Positions 18,601 to 26,707 of a stretch of DNA of 64,000 nt are shown one piece after another. The notes beneath the pieces are model-generated. The model was not told where the DNA came from. It saw nothing but the letters and a program-made list of their open reading frames with translations, and made no database searches. Position 1 is the first letter of the stretch, and each line of letters opens with the position of its first letter. Both the position numbers and the translations under genes were made by a program. The stretch comes from CBDESM01 sp965242485 (GTDB lineage Bacteria; Chloroflexota; Dehalococcoidia; Bin125), in assembly GCA_965242485.1 (NCBI GenBank), contig CBDESM010000003.1:62001-126000 (forward strand), read 5' to 3'.

Positions 18601-18713
18601 AATCCCGCATTGAATTCGTTCATCCCGACGATGAGACGCCGATCAATCCGGCCCACGCCCCGCCTCCACCGGGCGTCCCGATCACCTGCATCGAGCGCAA
18701 GACCGCCCGCTGA
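15618..18713 (+). CDS. Nuclease-like/N6-adenine DNA methyltransferase, Type IIG-like
   Basis: A 1031-residue protein. The N-terminus has a PD-(D/E)XK-like segment, RPDILVEDASG...VAVEAEWEP (residues about 38-60), where the usual ExK appears as ExE, so cleavage activity is uncertain. SAM motif I is DFACGTGTL near 370 and the catalytic motif IV is MNPPF near 499, typical of gamma-type N6-adenine methyltransferases. The C-terminal 400 residues are the likely target-recognition region. No separate specificity or restriction gene is adjacent. The 3' part is visibly lower in GC than the flanks, which suggests transfer. It starts 8 nt after the dehydrogenase stop, without a clear ribosome site. Confidence 0.8.
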   Translation: MPATSEPEVNIALGEVLRSLRPDGWTVRTEPIGAISGSSKRPDILVEDASGWPVAVEAEWEPAATVDDDAFLRIGLELSSGGFAIETAIPVVYPLELDGLSGEPLRDAIRGTENLQFALYTHRENESAERLPVDGYVRGNVRDLAMLIHRAATPPSRVDRLADQLEAGVNAAADRYTLAIPYGTPLGARLAELIGQEDDDSGQTRRMAMTIIANALIFHAALAAAQFKIENDGIERPVSPVDEFRPHGDFRPGDLRLEWQRILDRNYWPIFFAASELLRTIPAQPAAVVISALWDAVQDLIHGGVTRSHDLVGVVFQRLIADRKFLATFYTRPASAALLAGLAIPPGSAPGGADWSDRGALAGIQIGDFACGTGTLLAAAYQRVSLLHELHGGDPEALHGPMMADGLVGLDVLTSAVHLTATMLAGIHPAVQFDGECLLTMPYGEQRDGVAYGSLNLLPPHVEADLISQAAAVTAGGRAPSEVRDLVTRVGHGKFDLVIMNPPFTRWGGQEAGKKGVGNPAAAALGTPKPVQKEMTALLRKLRGGPPLGSGNAGLAAEFMDLALRKIRPGGTIALVLPLSAVSGASWQRARRALVERSTEIAIVTIAAESSQGSSFSADTGMAECLIVARIHEEDGDAPPLQNGTFVTLARAPRTTVEGALMAERISEATSRPDLSDLDDDANGARIRIGAEEVGSIIRAPLPQQGPWPVVGISDLELAQAAHHLGNGRLPRWRNDAGDAFISVPIVRIGDIAERGPYHMDIYWDLTDGTPQGPFELVKPAVRAVPTYPMLWEHDAQRERRLVVAPDSEGRIKMHGRDKDIYNRAMQIWQTSTLAHYNRDLRFNSQSLTACMATELCIGGHAWPSVRFDNQEHEYPFVLWCNSTMGLLLHWWVTNKTQRGRGRTSVAEIPNIPTFDIRTLRDDQIEAARQLFEDIKHYPFLPFDQIDEDICRHELDRRLLVGILGFPLETCEPGGAIDVLRRKLAAEPQIHGGKKSRIEFVHPDDETPINPAHAPPPPGVPITCIERKTAR

Positions 18714-18762
18714 ACGCCGCGTCGGCCGCGCTTGAATTCGGCCTGCCCGATACAGTCCCATC

Positions 18763-20100
18763 GTGACTGTGAACGCCCCTGCACGCGCACCCGGACCGGC
18801 GCCGAGCAGCGTCCGCTTCAACGGCTTCCCCTGGTGGCTGCCGCTCTGCACGGCTGCCGTGGCGCTGCTGGCCGCGCTGGCCGTGCTCGGCACCGCCGAG
18901 GCCGAGTGGGAGGCCGCCGTCCGCATCTGGCTGCGCGACGACAGCCGGCCCGCCGAGGATTACGCCGCCCTCGCGCGCGACCCGCGCACGCTGGAAAGCG
19001 CGGCGCAGCTCTCGGGCGCGGCCTGGACCGCCGGCAGCATCGGCAAATCGCTCGACGTCGAAATCGAAGGCGCGACGATGATCGTCAGCGTGCGCGCCTC
19101 CTCCGAGTGGCAGGCCCGCGCGCTGGCGGCCCACGTCGCCGACGGCGCGGTCGTCGAAGCGCAGTTCGACTACGGCCCGGACGCGATGGAGGTGCTCGGC
19201 CCGGTCGGCGACGGCGCGCGCCGGATCAGCCCGCGCACGCCGGAATGGGCCGGCTTCGCCGCCGGGGCGGGCCTGCTCGGCGGCCTCGCCCTCGCCGCCG
19301 CGCTCGCCGGCAGGCGCAGCGACCGCCCCTCCGCAATCGCCCTCGCCGGCCGCAGCGGCCTCCGCCCCATCGCCGTGCTCACCGATGACCACGCCTACGG
19401 CAGCGCGCCCGAATCAGCCCTCCGCCTCGCCGACGAAATCGAACGCCTCGCGGATCGGAACGATGACGAGCCGGACGCCGACGGCACTTCGGCGGGCACG
19501 ATCACGCTCTTCATCCCCGTCGCGAACGCGGATCCGGCCCCCGCCGCAGCCCAAGCCGCGAGGGCCCTCGCCGGACGCGCCCGGCACGTCGCCTGGATCG
19601 ACCTCCGCTCGCCCACGCCGACGGTCCGCCGACTGCACGGCGTCCCCCGCCGCGCGCCGCAGGACGACCCGCCGAAATCCCGCTTCGGATTGCGCCAAGC
19701 GCCCGCCGGCGCAGGATCGGCTGACAACGCGCCGCTCGGGCCGGCCCCGCAGGCCGCTTTGGGCGCGCCCGATCCCGCCGCTCTCGGCAGCGCCCCGATT
19801 TGGCTCGCCGGCGTCCCCGCGCCCGCGCCGACCCGCGCCGAGCGCGCCGCCGCCCTGCTCGAAGCCAACGCCGCCCGTTTCCCCCATGTCGTCGCCATCG
19901 CCGACCCGCGCGACCTCCCCACGCCCATCTCCGCCAATGCGATCCTCGTCGCCGACGCGGCGGATCCCCCCTTCGGCCAGCACCTCGCCGATACCACCGC
20001 GACAGTCCGCTCCCGAGGCTTCCCCGCAACGGGCGCAGCGCTCAACGCCACCAATCTGGAGGCCGAAGAACTCCGCGAAGTCTCGCAACCGCCGAGTTAA
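18763..20100 (+). CDS. Wzz/chain-length-determinant-like membrane protein with degenerate kinase-like tail
   Basis: A 445-residue protein with two membrane helices (residues about 23-43 and 163-182) bracketing an extracytoplasmic domain, the polysaccharide co-polymerase layout. The cytoplasmic C-terminus (FIPVANADPAPAAAQAARALAGRARHVAWIDL, abbreviated) resembles a BY-kinase/ParA fold but has no P-loop, so ATP hydrolysis is unlikely. A Pro/Ala-rich linker lies in the middle. The GTG start is leaderless, TACAGT 6 nt before it. No polysaccharide genes are adjacent, so the role is inferred from topology only. Confidence 0.55.
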   Translation: MTVNAPARAPGPAPSSVRFNGFPWWLPLCTAAVALLAALAVLGTAEAEWEAAVRIWLRDDSRPAEDYAALARDPRTLESAAQLSGAAWTAGSIGKSLDVEIEGATMIVSVRASSEWQARALAAHVADGAVVEAQFDYGPDAMEVLGPVGDGARRISPRTPEWAGFAAGAGLLGGLALAAALAGRRSDRPSAIALAGRSGLRPIAVLTDDHAYGSAPESALRLADEIERLADRNDDEPDADGTSAGTITLFIPVANADPAPAAAQAARALAGRARHVAWIDLRSPTPTVRRLHGVPRRAPQDDPPKSRFGLRQAPAGAGSADNAPLGPAPQAALGAPDPAALGSAPIWLAGVPAPAPTRAERAAALLEANAARFPHVVAIADPRDLPTPISANAILVADAADPPFGQHLADTTATVRSRGFPATGAALNATNLEAEELREVSQPPS

Positions 20101-20140
20101 CGCTCGCCCGCACGGCTATCGTGCCAACGGGAGGCCGAGC

Positions 20141-20791
20141 GTGGCCACTGCAATCGCCGACGAACGCATCGCTGCAGCCGTCCGCCGCGTCGGCGTACTC
20201 GGCGAAATCCGCGTGCCCGCCGATCAGCCAGTCACCGGCGCATACCTCTGCGAACTCGGCGAGCGCTTCGAGCTCTACCGCTTCGAAGCGGGCCGCGAAG
20301 GAGAGATCGTCATCACCGCACCACCAGGCAGACCCACGACCCGCATCGAGCGCATCCTCGGAATCCAAGTCGGCATCTGGGAATTCGCAGACCGCTACGG
20401 CGAGTCAAGCGGCTCCAACGACGGCTACTTCCCGCTCGGCGGCCGCCCCTACAGCCCCGACGTCAGCTGGATCAGCCCCGAAACCAAGGCCGTCTGGGAA
20501 GCCGCCGGCAGCCCCACCGACGGCGGCTTCGCCGTCCTCACCCCCGACTTCGTGATCGAAGTCCGCTCAAAGAGCCAAACCCTCGCCGCCCAGCAGCAAA
20601 AGATGGAAGATTGGCGCGCTTGGGGCGTCGCCCTCGGCCTCCTCGTCGACCCCGAATCCCAAACCGTCCACGTCTACCGCCGCAACGCCGACATCATCGT
20701 CCACCAGCGCCCCGCCGCCGTCTCCTGCGAACCCGAACTGACCGGCCTCACCCTGGATTTCAGCGAAACCTGGACTCTCCCCTGGCCATAG
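20141..20791 (+). CDS. Uma2-family endonuclease-like protein, tandem copy 1 of 3
   Basis: A 216-residue Uma2/DUF820 protein with PDVSWIS, PDFVIEVRSKSQ, QQKMEDW and LVDPESQTVHVYR. The GTG start follows GGGAGG by 6 nt and a TATCGT box. The same TATCGTGCC plus GGAG leader precedes all three tandem copies. It is the most diverged of the trio. Confidence 0.85.
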   Translation: MATAIADERIAAAVRRVGVLGEIRVPADQPVTGAYLCELGERFELYRFEAGREGEIVITAPPGRPTTRIERILGIQVGIWEFADRYGESSGSNDGYFPLGGRPYSPDVSWISPETKAVWEAAGSPTDGGFAVLTPDFVIEVRSKSQTLAAQQQKMEDWRAWGVALGLLVDPESQTVHVYRRNADIIVHQRPAAVSCEPELTGLTLDFSETWTLPWP

Positions 20792-20825
20792 CCCGCTCAA
20801 CTATCGTGCCAGCAGGAGCCAAGCC

Positions 20826-21479
20826 ATGACCACGGCAATCGCCAACGAACAGATCGCAGAGGCGGCGCGACTCGCGCTCGAATGCGGCGAGGTGCGCATC
20901 CCTGTCGATCAGCCGATCACCGGCGAGTTCCTCGCCGCCCTGTCCGCCGAATTCGACTGCCTGTGGTTCGAGGCAGGCCAAGAAGGAGAGATCGTCATCG
21001 CTGGTCCACCAGGCGGTTGGGTGCCGCACATCGAGGGAGTGCTCTACGTACAGATAGTGGCGTGGATCAACGCGCTGGCCAGCGGACTCGCCGGTACGTC
21101 TAACTCCGGTTTCCACCCTCCCGGCGGACTGCCGCGGGTGCCAGACGCGAGCTGGGTCAGCGAGGCGACCTTGCGGCTCTTCGCAGAACTCGGACAACCC
21201 GGATTGACCACTGGTTTTCCCCGCATCACGCCCGACTTCGTCGTCGAAGTCCGCTCTCGCAGTCCGTCCGTGGCCGAGCAACAGCGCAAGATGGAGGATT
21301 GGCGCGATTGGGGCACACCTCTCGGACTCCTCGTCGAGCCCGAATCGCAGACCGTCTACCTCTACCGCCTTGGCCGCGATGTCAAGCGGATCGAGCGCCC
21401 CGAAACCGTCTCCTGCGAACCAGAGATGCCCGGCCTCACCCTCGACTTCCAAGAAATCTGGGCGCTGCCCTGGGTCTAG
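20826..21479 (+). CDS. Uma2-family endonuclease-like protein, tandem copy 2 of 3
   Basis: A 217-residue Uma2/DUF820 protein with PDASWVSEATLRL, PDFVVEVRSRSPSVAEQQRKMEDW and LVEPESQTVYLYR. CAGGAG lies 8 nt before the ATG and TATCGT upstream. It is a close paralogue of copy 3: several stretches of 20-60 bp are nearly identical in DNA, indicating recent duplication or gene conversion, while the middle (residues about 60-100) differs. Confidence 0.85.
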   Translation: MTTAIANEQIAEAARLALECGEVRIPVDQPITGEFLAALSAEFDCLWFEAGQEGEIVIAGPPGGWVPHIEGVLYVQIVAWINALASGLAGTSNSGFHPPGGLPRVPDASWVSEATLRLFAELGQPGLTTGFPRITPDFVVEVRSRSPSVAEQQRKMEDWRDWGTPLGLLVEPESQTVYLYRLGRDVKRIERPETVSCEPEMPGLTLDFQEIWALPWV

Positions 21480-21513
21480 CCCGCACGGATATCGTGCCCT
21501 CAGGAGCCAAGCC

Positions 21514-22167
21514 ATGACCACGGCAGTCGCCAACGCACAGATCGCAGAGGCTGCGCGTCGCGTGCTTGATTGCGGCGAGCTGCGCGTCCCTGTCGATCAG
21601 CCGATCACCGGCGAGTTCCTCGCCGCCCTAACAGCCGAATTCGATGGCTTGTGGTTCGAAGCAGGCCGGGCAGGAGAGCTCGTCATCGGCGCTTCATCAG
21701 GCGGCTGGGTACCGACTATTGAACTGCGACTGGTCATGCAGCTCGTGGCTTGGCTGGAAGCCATGGCCGGCGGCATCGCGAACGGACCTACGTTCGGCTT
21801 CCATCCTCCGGGCGGCCTGCCGCGGATCCCGGACGCGAGCTGGCTCAGCGACGCGACCTTGCGGCTCTTCGAAGAACTCGGACAACCGGGATTGAGCGCC
21901 GGTTACTCCCGCATCACGCCGGATTTCGTCATCGAAGTCCGCTCACGCAGCCAGTCCGTCGCCGAGCAGCAGCGCAAGATGGAGGATTGGCGCGACTGGG
22001 GCACTCCCCTCGGACTCCTCGTCGAGCCCGAATCGCAGACCGTCTACCTCTACCGACCCGGCCGCGATGTCGAGCGGATCGAGCGCCCAGACGCCGTCTC
22101 CTGCGAACCCGAGATGCCTGGCCTTGCCCTTGACTTCCAAGAAATCTGGGCGCTGCCCTGGGTCTAG
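21514..22167 (+). CDS. Uma2-family endonuclease-like protein, tandem copy 3 of 3
   Basis: A 217-residue Uma2/DUF820 protein: VDQPITGEFLAAL, PDASWLSDATLRL, PDFVIEVRSRSQSVAEQQRKMEDW and LVEPESQTVYLYRP. The leader repeats TATCGTGCC and CAGGAG before the ATG. The gene ends 13 nt before the convergent SDR stop. Confidence 0.85.
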   Translation: MTTAVANAQIAEAARRVLDCGELRVPVDQPITGEFLAALTAEFDGLWFEAGRAGELVIGASSGGWVPTIELRLVMQLVAWLEAMAGGIANGPTFGFHPPGGLPRIPDASWLSDATLRLFEELGQPGLSAGYSRITPDFVIEVRSRSQSVAEQQRKMEDWRDWGTPLGLLVEPESQTVYLYRPGRDVERIERPDAVSCEPEMPGLALDFQEIWALPWV

Positions 22168-22180
22168 TGGCGACTGCCGA

Positions 22181-22951
22181 TCAGAGCTGCTTCCGCGTCG
22201 GCGGGCGCACCGCGCCGAACTTCCGCAGGTCGGCGATGGTCACGATCCGCCCCGTCCAGTCCGGGCCTTGCGCGACCATCCAGAGGCAGGCGTCGCTCAT
22301 GATGATCGGGTCCTCGAAGTTCATCTGCTTCGCCTGGTCGCCCAGCGTGAAGGCGTAACCCTCGCTGTAGACGCTCAGTTCCAGCCGCAGGCAGTTCACG
22401 CTCACGCCGCTGCCCGAGAGGTCGCTCGCCAGCGATTCCGTCATCGCCTCCAGCGCCCGCTTCGTCGTCGTGTAGCTCGCGCGCCCGAAATCGGGCGACA
22501 CCGACGCGCCCGAACCGATGTTGATCACCGACCCGCCGCCGGACTCGGCCATCCGCGGGCAGATCGCGTGCATCAAGTAGAACGGCGCGTTCACGTTGAT
22601 CTCGACGGCCAGCCCCCAGCGGTGGCGCGGGTCCTCCAGCGCCTTGCCCGGCGGCGCGACCGCCGCGTTGTTGATCAGCACGTCCACCCGCCCGAACCGC
22701 TCGTAGGTCTGCTCGACCACGCGGTCCAGATCGTCCAAGCTGGCCAGGTTCGCCCCGATCGGCAGGCACTCGCGCCCGACGTCGGCGACGATCTGCGCCG
22801 TGTCGTCGATCGTGCCCGGCAGCTTCGAGGGCGAGTCCGACGTGCTCCGCGCGACCGCGGCGATGTCGTATCCGGCCAGCGCGAAGTCCTGCGCCAGCTG
22901 CTTGCCGATCCCGCGGCTCGCCCCCGTGATCAGCGCCACTTTGCCGGCCAT
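22181..22951 (-). CDS. Short-chain dehydrogenase/reductase
   Basis: A 256-residue classical SDR. The NAD(P) motif GASRGIG is near residue 11, NNAAVA follows, and the catalytic Ser and YTTTK lie near 140-160. The ATG at 22951 is preceded by GAGGAGG 10 nt upstream and gives the canonical start AGKVALITGASRG. Substrate unknown; the divergent neighbours are CoA-transferases, so oxidation of a hydroxyacyl intermediate is plausible but not shown. Confidence 0.85.
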   Translation of the reverse strand: MAGKVALITGASRGIGKQLAQDFALAGYDIAAVARSTSDSPSKLPGTIDDTAQIVADVGRECLPIGANLASLDDLDRVVEQTYERFGRVDVLINNAAVAPPGKALEDPRHRWGLAVEINVNAPFYLMHAICPRMAESGGGSVINIGSGASVSPDFGRASYTTTKRALEAMTESLASDLSGSGVSVNCLRLELSVYSEGYAFTLGDQAKQMNFEDPIIMSDACLWMVAQGPDWTGRIVTIADLRKFGAVRPPTRKQL

Positions 22952-23044
22952 GTCCCTGCCTCCTCTGCGCGCGCCCGCCGCCACGGCCGGGCGGGCTCTC
23001 CGTCAGAATACGCCCGCCCGCTAAACTCCCGCCCAGGAGTCGCC

Positions 23045-24322
23045 ATGCCCCGCCCCAAGCACAGCCCGCCCAAGAGCGACGCGCTCTCCCATCTCCGCAT
23101 CTGCGACTTCACCGGGCAGCTCGCCGGCGCCGGCGCAACCAAGTTCCTCGCCGCCTTCGGCGCGGAGGTGATCCGCATCGAAGACCCCTCCAACCACGGC
23201 CGCTGGGACATCCTCCGCGGCATGCCGCCCTACGTCGACGACCGCCGCGGACCCGAGCTCGGCACCCCCTTCAACAACCACAACGTCGAGAAGCTCGGCG
23301 TCTCGCTCAACATCAAGACCCCGCGCGGCCGCGAACTCTTCGAGCAGCTGGTCGCGATCTCCGACGTCGTCAGCGAGAACTTCTCCGCCGGCGTCTTCGA
23401 GCGCTGGGGCTACGGCTACGACCGCCTCAAGGAGCTCCGCGAAGACATCATCTACGTCTCCAACTGCGGCTTCGGCCACGACGGCCCCTACAGCCGCTAC
23501 AAGACCTGGGGGCCGATCGTGCAGGCGATGTCGGGCCTGACCATGTCCTCCGCGATCCCCGATCAGCCCCCCGCCGGCTGGGGCTACTCCTACATGGACC
23601 ACACCGGCGCCTACTTCATGGCCATGGCGATCATGCTCGCCCTGCACTGGCGCGACCGCACCGGCGAGGGCCAGTACGTCGACGTCGCCGCCACCGAGGC
23701 CGCGCTCGCGCTCAACGGCCCCGTCCTGCTCGACTACACCGCCAACGGGCGCGCCCTGCGCCGGCCCGGCTACCCCGACGCCAACCGCAGCATCCACCCC
23801 CGCCGCGCCCCGCACGGCAACTTCCCGGCCAAGCCCGTGCCCGGCACCTTCGACGAGGCCTGGGTCGCCATCGCCTGCCGCGACGACCACGACTGGATCA
23901 ACCTGCGCGACGCGATCTCCGAAGAATGGGCCCATGAAGGCCGCTGGGCCACCGTTGACGGACGCCTCGCCGACCAAGACGAACTCGACCGCCTGCTCTC
24001 CGAGTGGACGCTCCAGCGCGACGCCTTCAAGACGGCGCGGATGCTGCAGGAAGCCGGCGTCCCCGCCGCGCCCGTGCAGACGCCGCAGCAGCGCATCGAC
24101 CAGGACCCCAACTCCGCCGAATGGGGCCTCTGGCCCACCGTCGACCACGAGGAGATGGGCCGCATCCGCGTCGACGGCATCCCGATCCACATGAGCGAAA
24201 CCGACTGGGCGATCCACCGCGGCGCCGGCACGCTCGGCCAGCACAACCGTTACGTCTTCGGCGACCTGCTCGGCCTCTCCGACGCCGAGATCGCCGACCT
24301 CACCGAACAGGGCGTCCTGTGA
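23045..24322 (+). CDS. CaiB/BaiF family CoA-transferase, catalytic-type subunit
   Basis: A 425-residue class III CoA-transferase moving CoA between carboxylic acids. Conserved elements are LRICDFTGQLAGAGATKFLAAFGAEVIRIE (abbreviated), NHNVEKLGVSLNIKTPRGRELF and FGHDGPYS. The segment YMDHTGAYFMAM supplies the catalytic Asp. GGAG lies 6 nt before the ATG and TAAACT upstream. Its stop overlaps the next start as GTGA, coupling it to a second CoA-transferase that lacks this Asp. Confidence 0.85.
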   Translation: MPRPKHSPPKSDALSHLRICDFTGQLAGAGATKFLAAFGAEVIRIEDPSNHGRWDILRGMPPYVDDRRGPELGTPFNNHNVEKLGVSLNIKTPRGRELFEQLVAISDVVSENFSAGVFERWGYGYDRLKELREDIIYVSNCGFGHDGPYSRYKTWGPIVQAMSGLTMSSAIPDQPPAGWGYSYMDHTGAYFMAMAIMLALHWRDRTGEGQYVDVAATEAALALNGPVLLDYTANGRALRRPGYPDANRSIHPRRAPHGNFPAKPVPGTFDEAWVAIACRDDHDWINLRDAISEEWAHEGRWATVDGRLADQDELDRLLSEWTLQRDAFKTARMLQEAGVPAAPVQTPQQRIDQDPNSAEWGLWPTVDHEEMGRIRVDGIPIHMSETDWAIHRGAGTLGQHNRYVFGDLLGLSDAEIADLTEQGVL

Positions 24323-25581
24323 CCACCAACTCCGACATCCCCGCCGACCTCGCGCCGATGCAGGCGCTCGACGATCTCCGCGTGATCGAACTCTGCGACG
24401 AACGCGGCGCTTGGGCCGGCAAGCTGCTCGCCGACATGGGCGCCGACGTGATCAAGATCGAGCCGCCCGACGGCGACGCGACCCGCGACTACGAACCCTT
24501 CGTGGACGATGTCCCCGACTCCGAACAGAGCCTCTACTTCTGGTACTACAACACCTCCAAGCGCAGCGTCGTGATCGATCTCGCCACCCGCAAGGGACAG
24601 GCCGACTTCCGCCGCCTCGTCGAATCGGCCGATATCGTGATCGATACCGATGACAAGGGCGAACTCGAAGAGCTCGGCCTCGACTACGAGGATTTCGCCG
24701 AAGACAATCCCGACCTGATCTGGGCCTCGATCACCCCGTTCGGGCGCAACTCGGTCCGCTCCCAAGAGGTGCATACCGACCTGACCCTCGCGGCCAACGG
24801 CGGCTTCTCCTGGATGAACGGCTACGACGATCACTCGCTGCCGCCCGTGCGCGGCGGCGGCCCGCAGGCTTGGCACACCGGCAGCCACTACGCCTTCATG
24901 GGCATCCTCGTCGCCCTGCTCGAACGCAATCAGAGCGATCAGGGCCAATTCATCGACGTCAATATCAACGCCTCGATCAACGTCACCACCGAAGCCGGAT
25001 CATACGTATGGCTGGTCGGCCACGACACGGTGCAGCGGCAAACCGGCCGCCACGCCGGCGTGTCGCCCAGCATGCCCAGCCAGCTCGAATGCGCCGACGG
25101 ACGTTACGTCAACACCGGCGTCCCCCCGCGCCGCCCGGCCGAGTTCGGCTTGGTCCACAAATGGCTCGAAGAGGAAGGCCTGCTCGACGAATTTCTCGAA
25201 GCGCCGCTGCTGCTCGCCGGCGCCGCGCTGGAGAGCTTCAGCCTCGCCGAAGCGATGGTCGATGAAGAAAAACAGGCCATCTTCGGCGCCGGCCGCGACG
25301 CCTTCAACCTCATCGCCAGCCGCATCCCCGCCTACGAGTTCTTCAAGAAGGGCCAAGAGTACGGCTTCCAAGTCGGCATCATCCACAGCCCCGAAGAGGC
25401 CCTTGAAGATCCCCATTTCGTAGACCGCGGCATGCAGCGCGAAGTCCATCACGAAACCATTGACCGCACCATCACCTACCCCGGCGCCCCCTACAAGCTC
25501 TCCAAAGGCGGCTGGAACATCACCCGCCGCCCGCCCCTCTTGGGCGAGCACACCGACGAAGTGCTGGACGCGCTTGAGTAA
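24319..25581 (+). CDS. CaiB/BaiF family CoA-transferase, subunit without catalytic Asp
   Basis: A 420-residue class III CoA-transferase-like protein with DLRVIELCDERGAWAGKLLADMGADVIKIEPPDG (abbreviated) and ITPFGRN. Where the first subunit has MDHTGA this one reads AWHTGS, so the nucleophilic Asp is missing. The GTG start overlaps the upstream stop. A heteromer with one catalytic and one structural subunit, as described for BbsEF, is the simplest reading; a stand-alone dead homologue is the alternative. Confidence 0.8.
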   Translation: MTTNSDIPADLAPMQALDDLRVIELCDERGAWAGKLLADMGADVIKIEPPDGDATRDYEPFVDDVPDSEQSLYFWYYNTSKRSVVIDLATRKGQADFRRLVESADIVIDTDDKGELEELGLDYEDFAEDNPDLIWASITPFGRNSVRSQEVHTDLTLAANGGFSWMNGYDDHSLPPVRGGGPQAWHTGSHYAFMGILVALLERNQSDQGQFIDVNINASINVTTEAGSYVWLVGHDTVQRQTGRHAGVSPSMPSQLECADGRYVNTGVPPRRPAEFGLVHKWLEEEGLLDEFLEAPLLLAGAALESFSLAEAMVDEEKQAIFGAGRDAFNLIASRIPAYEFFKKGQEYGFQVGIIHSPEEALEDPHFVDRGMQREVHHETIDRTITYPGAPYKLSKGGWNITRRPPLLGEHTDEVLDALE

Positions 25582-25598
25582 CCGGACGGAGCAAACGG

Positions 25599-25998
25599 AT
25601 GACGAAAGATGCCACTGATCAGCGGCCGAAGATGCCGAAGCACACACCGGCGATCTTCGAGATACTCAAACGATGCGCAGCTGGTCAAACTACGATCAGC
25701 TATGGCGACTTGGGCGACCAAGTAGGAACTCATCAACTCGCGGTCATTCGGCCGCTCAACTACATCCGGGATCATGTGTGTCTTCCCTGTGACCTTCCAT
25801 GGCTGTGGGTGCTCGCCGTGAACCAAAAAAACTGGTCAGCCGGGCCCTGGCGCGTGGAACAACACCGGGGGCAAATCTGGGGGTGGCGGGCAGTGGGGCG
25901 ATATCCTTCGAGCGATCTACGTCCACGACTGGTCTGATGTCAAGATCGAAGACCCGTGCCCCGACCAGCGGTCCGATGTCCCGCGCCGCCGACCTTGA
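25599..25998 (+). pseudogene. Small winged-helix-like protein, frameshifted at an A7 tract
   Basis: The first 75 codons read PAIFEILKRCAAGQTTISYGDLGDQVG...LPWLWVLAVNQK, resembling small alkyltransferase-like/wHTH proteins known as hypothetical genes. At A7 (25825-25831) the frame is lost: the annotated frame continues NWSAGPWRV, while removing one A gives TGQPGPGAWNN and then QWGDILRAIYVHDWSDV, which looks like the true C-terminus and ends at 25998. The zero-frame codons CAA AAA AAC also form a -1 slippery heptamer, so programmed shifting cannot be excluded. Confidence 0.5.
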
Positions 25999-26197
25999 CC
26001 GTCGCACGCGCTGGATCCTGATCGTGGTCCTCGCCGTCCTCTTCGCCCTCGCCTTGCTCTGGGGCACTGGCGGCGACGAAGTCGGTCCCGCGACCGCCGC
26101 CTGCATCAATGACAACGGCGGCACCGCCGTCCAACAAGAAGACGGCGCCTGGCAAGTCGAAGACTGGGCCGAAACCCGCCCCATCTGCGCCCCCTGA
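25976..26197 (+). CDS. Small single-pass membrane or secreted protein
   Basis: A 73-residue protein: a basic start (SRAADLDRRTRW), one hydrophobic helix (ILIVVLAVLFALALLW) and an external tail with two cysteines (ACINDNGG and RPIC) that could form a disulphide. No clear ribosome site. The frame is also reachable by a -1 shift from the upstream gene. Unknown function. Confidence 0.45.
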   Translation: MSRAADLDRRTRWILIVVLAVLFALALLWGTGGDEVGPATAACINDNGGTAVQQEDGAWQVEDWAETRPICAP

Positions 26198-26221
26198 GCC
26201 CGAACCCGCTACGCTGGCAAC

Positions 26222-26333
26222 GGAGCGTTTTTGGGCTGGGCGTCTCTCGGCCGGCGGCTCACGAACCGCTTGACACTGGGCTCTCTCGGTGGGCGCTCCA
26301 CGGCAGGCACCGGCCGCGGCCGGTGCCTGCCGT
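26222..26333 (+). ncRNA. Candidate structured small RNA, copy 1
   Basis: A 78-nt conserved unit begins GGAGCG and ends CGCTCC (closing stem), with an internal GCGG...CCGC hairpin and two copies of the motif CTGGGC..CTCTCGG. A perfect palindromic hairpin (acggcaggcaccggcc arms, 26300-26333) follows as a terminator-like element. TACGCT lies 6 nt before the first G and CTGCGC 19 nt further up, matching a -10/-35. No convincing coding frame fits. Confidence 0.5.
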
Positions 26334-26557
26334 CCTTTCGCCTGTAACCGGAAGTCGGCAAGGGTGCGGAGGCCCATCCCTTGCCGGCATCCTCGGCCAT
26401 CAAGGCGTTGACCGCGCGGTGCGGGAGCTGTACCATTCCGCACAGGGCGCAGACACGGGGGATCCCGTGGGCGGTGGCCAAGACAAGCCGCCGTTTCAGG
26501 TCGCAATCTTGTATCGCGCGGCCGGTGCCCCGAGTGCGAATCCATCACCTTGCCGAC
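26334..26557. other. Spacer between RNA-like copies 1 and 2
   Basis: I see no supported gene. The minus strand reads a protein-like stretch (ATAHGIPRVCALCGMVQLPHR) that runs into copy 1 without a good start, so it could be the decayed 3' end of a lost gene. Confidence 0.3.
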
Positions 26558-26653
26558 GGAGCGCTTCTGGGCTGGGCAGCTGGCGGCTCGCGAACTGCTT
26601 GGAACTGGGCTCTCTTGGAGGGCGCTCCAAAGCAGGTGCCGGCTGGTGCCTGC
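26558..26653 (+). ncRNA. Candidate structured small RNA, copy 2
   Basis: A 71-nt diverged copy of the unit. The closing stem extends to GGAGCGC/GCGCTCC; the internal stem reads GCGG/CTGC, keeping pairing through a G-U. The following hairpin (gcaggtgcc, loop ggct, ggtgcctgc; 26632-26653) has two G-U pairs that only work in plus-strand RNA, which favours this orientation. No -10 box is visible upstream, so this copy may be silent. Confidence 0.45.
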
Positions 26654-26707
26654 CCCGCTCGGAAAGCGCGTTGCGCGAAGTCTCCGATTTCGTGCTACAC
26701 TGCTCGC

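Noticed and set aside
26222..26299. tRNA or tRNA-like gene
   Set aside because: The closing stem is tRNA-like in length but there is no D, anticodon or T arm with the normal loop motifs on either strand.
26209..26481. Minus-strand frame with a CALCG motif between RNA-like copies
   Set aside because: Only one CxxC, no ribosome site, and the last part is simply the repeat unit read backwards; kept only as a possible relic.
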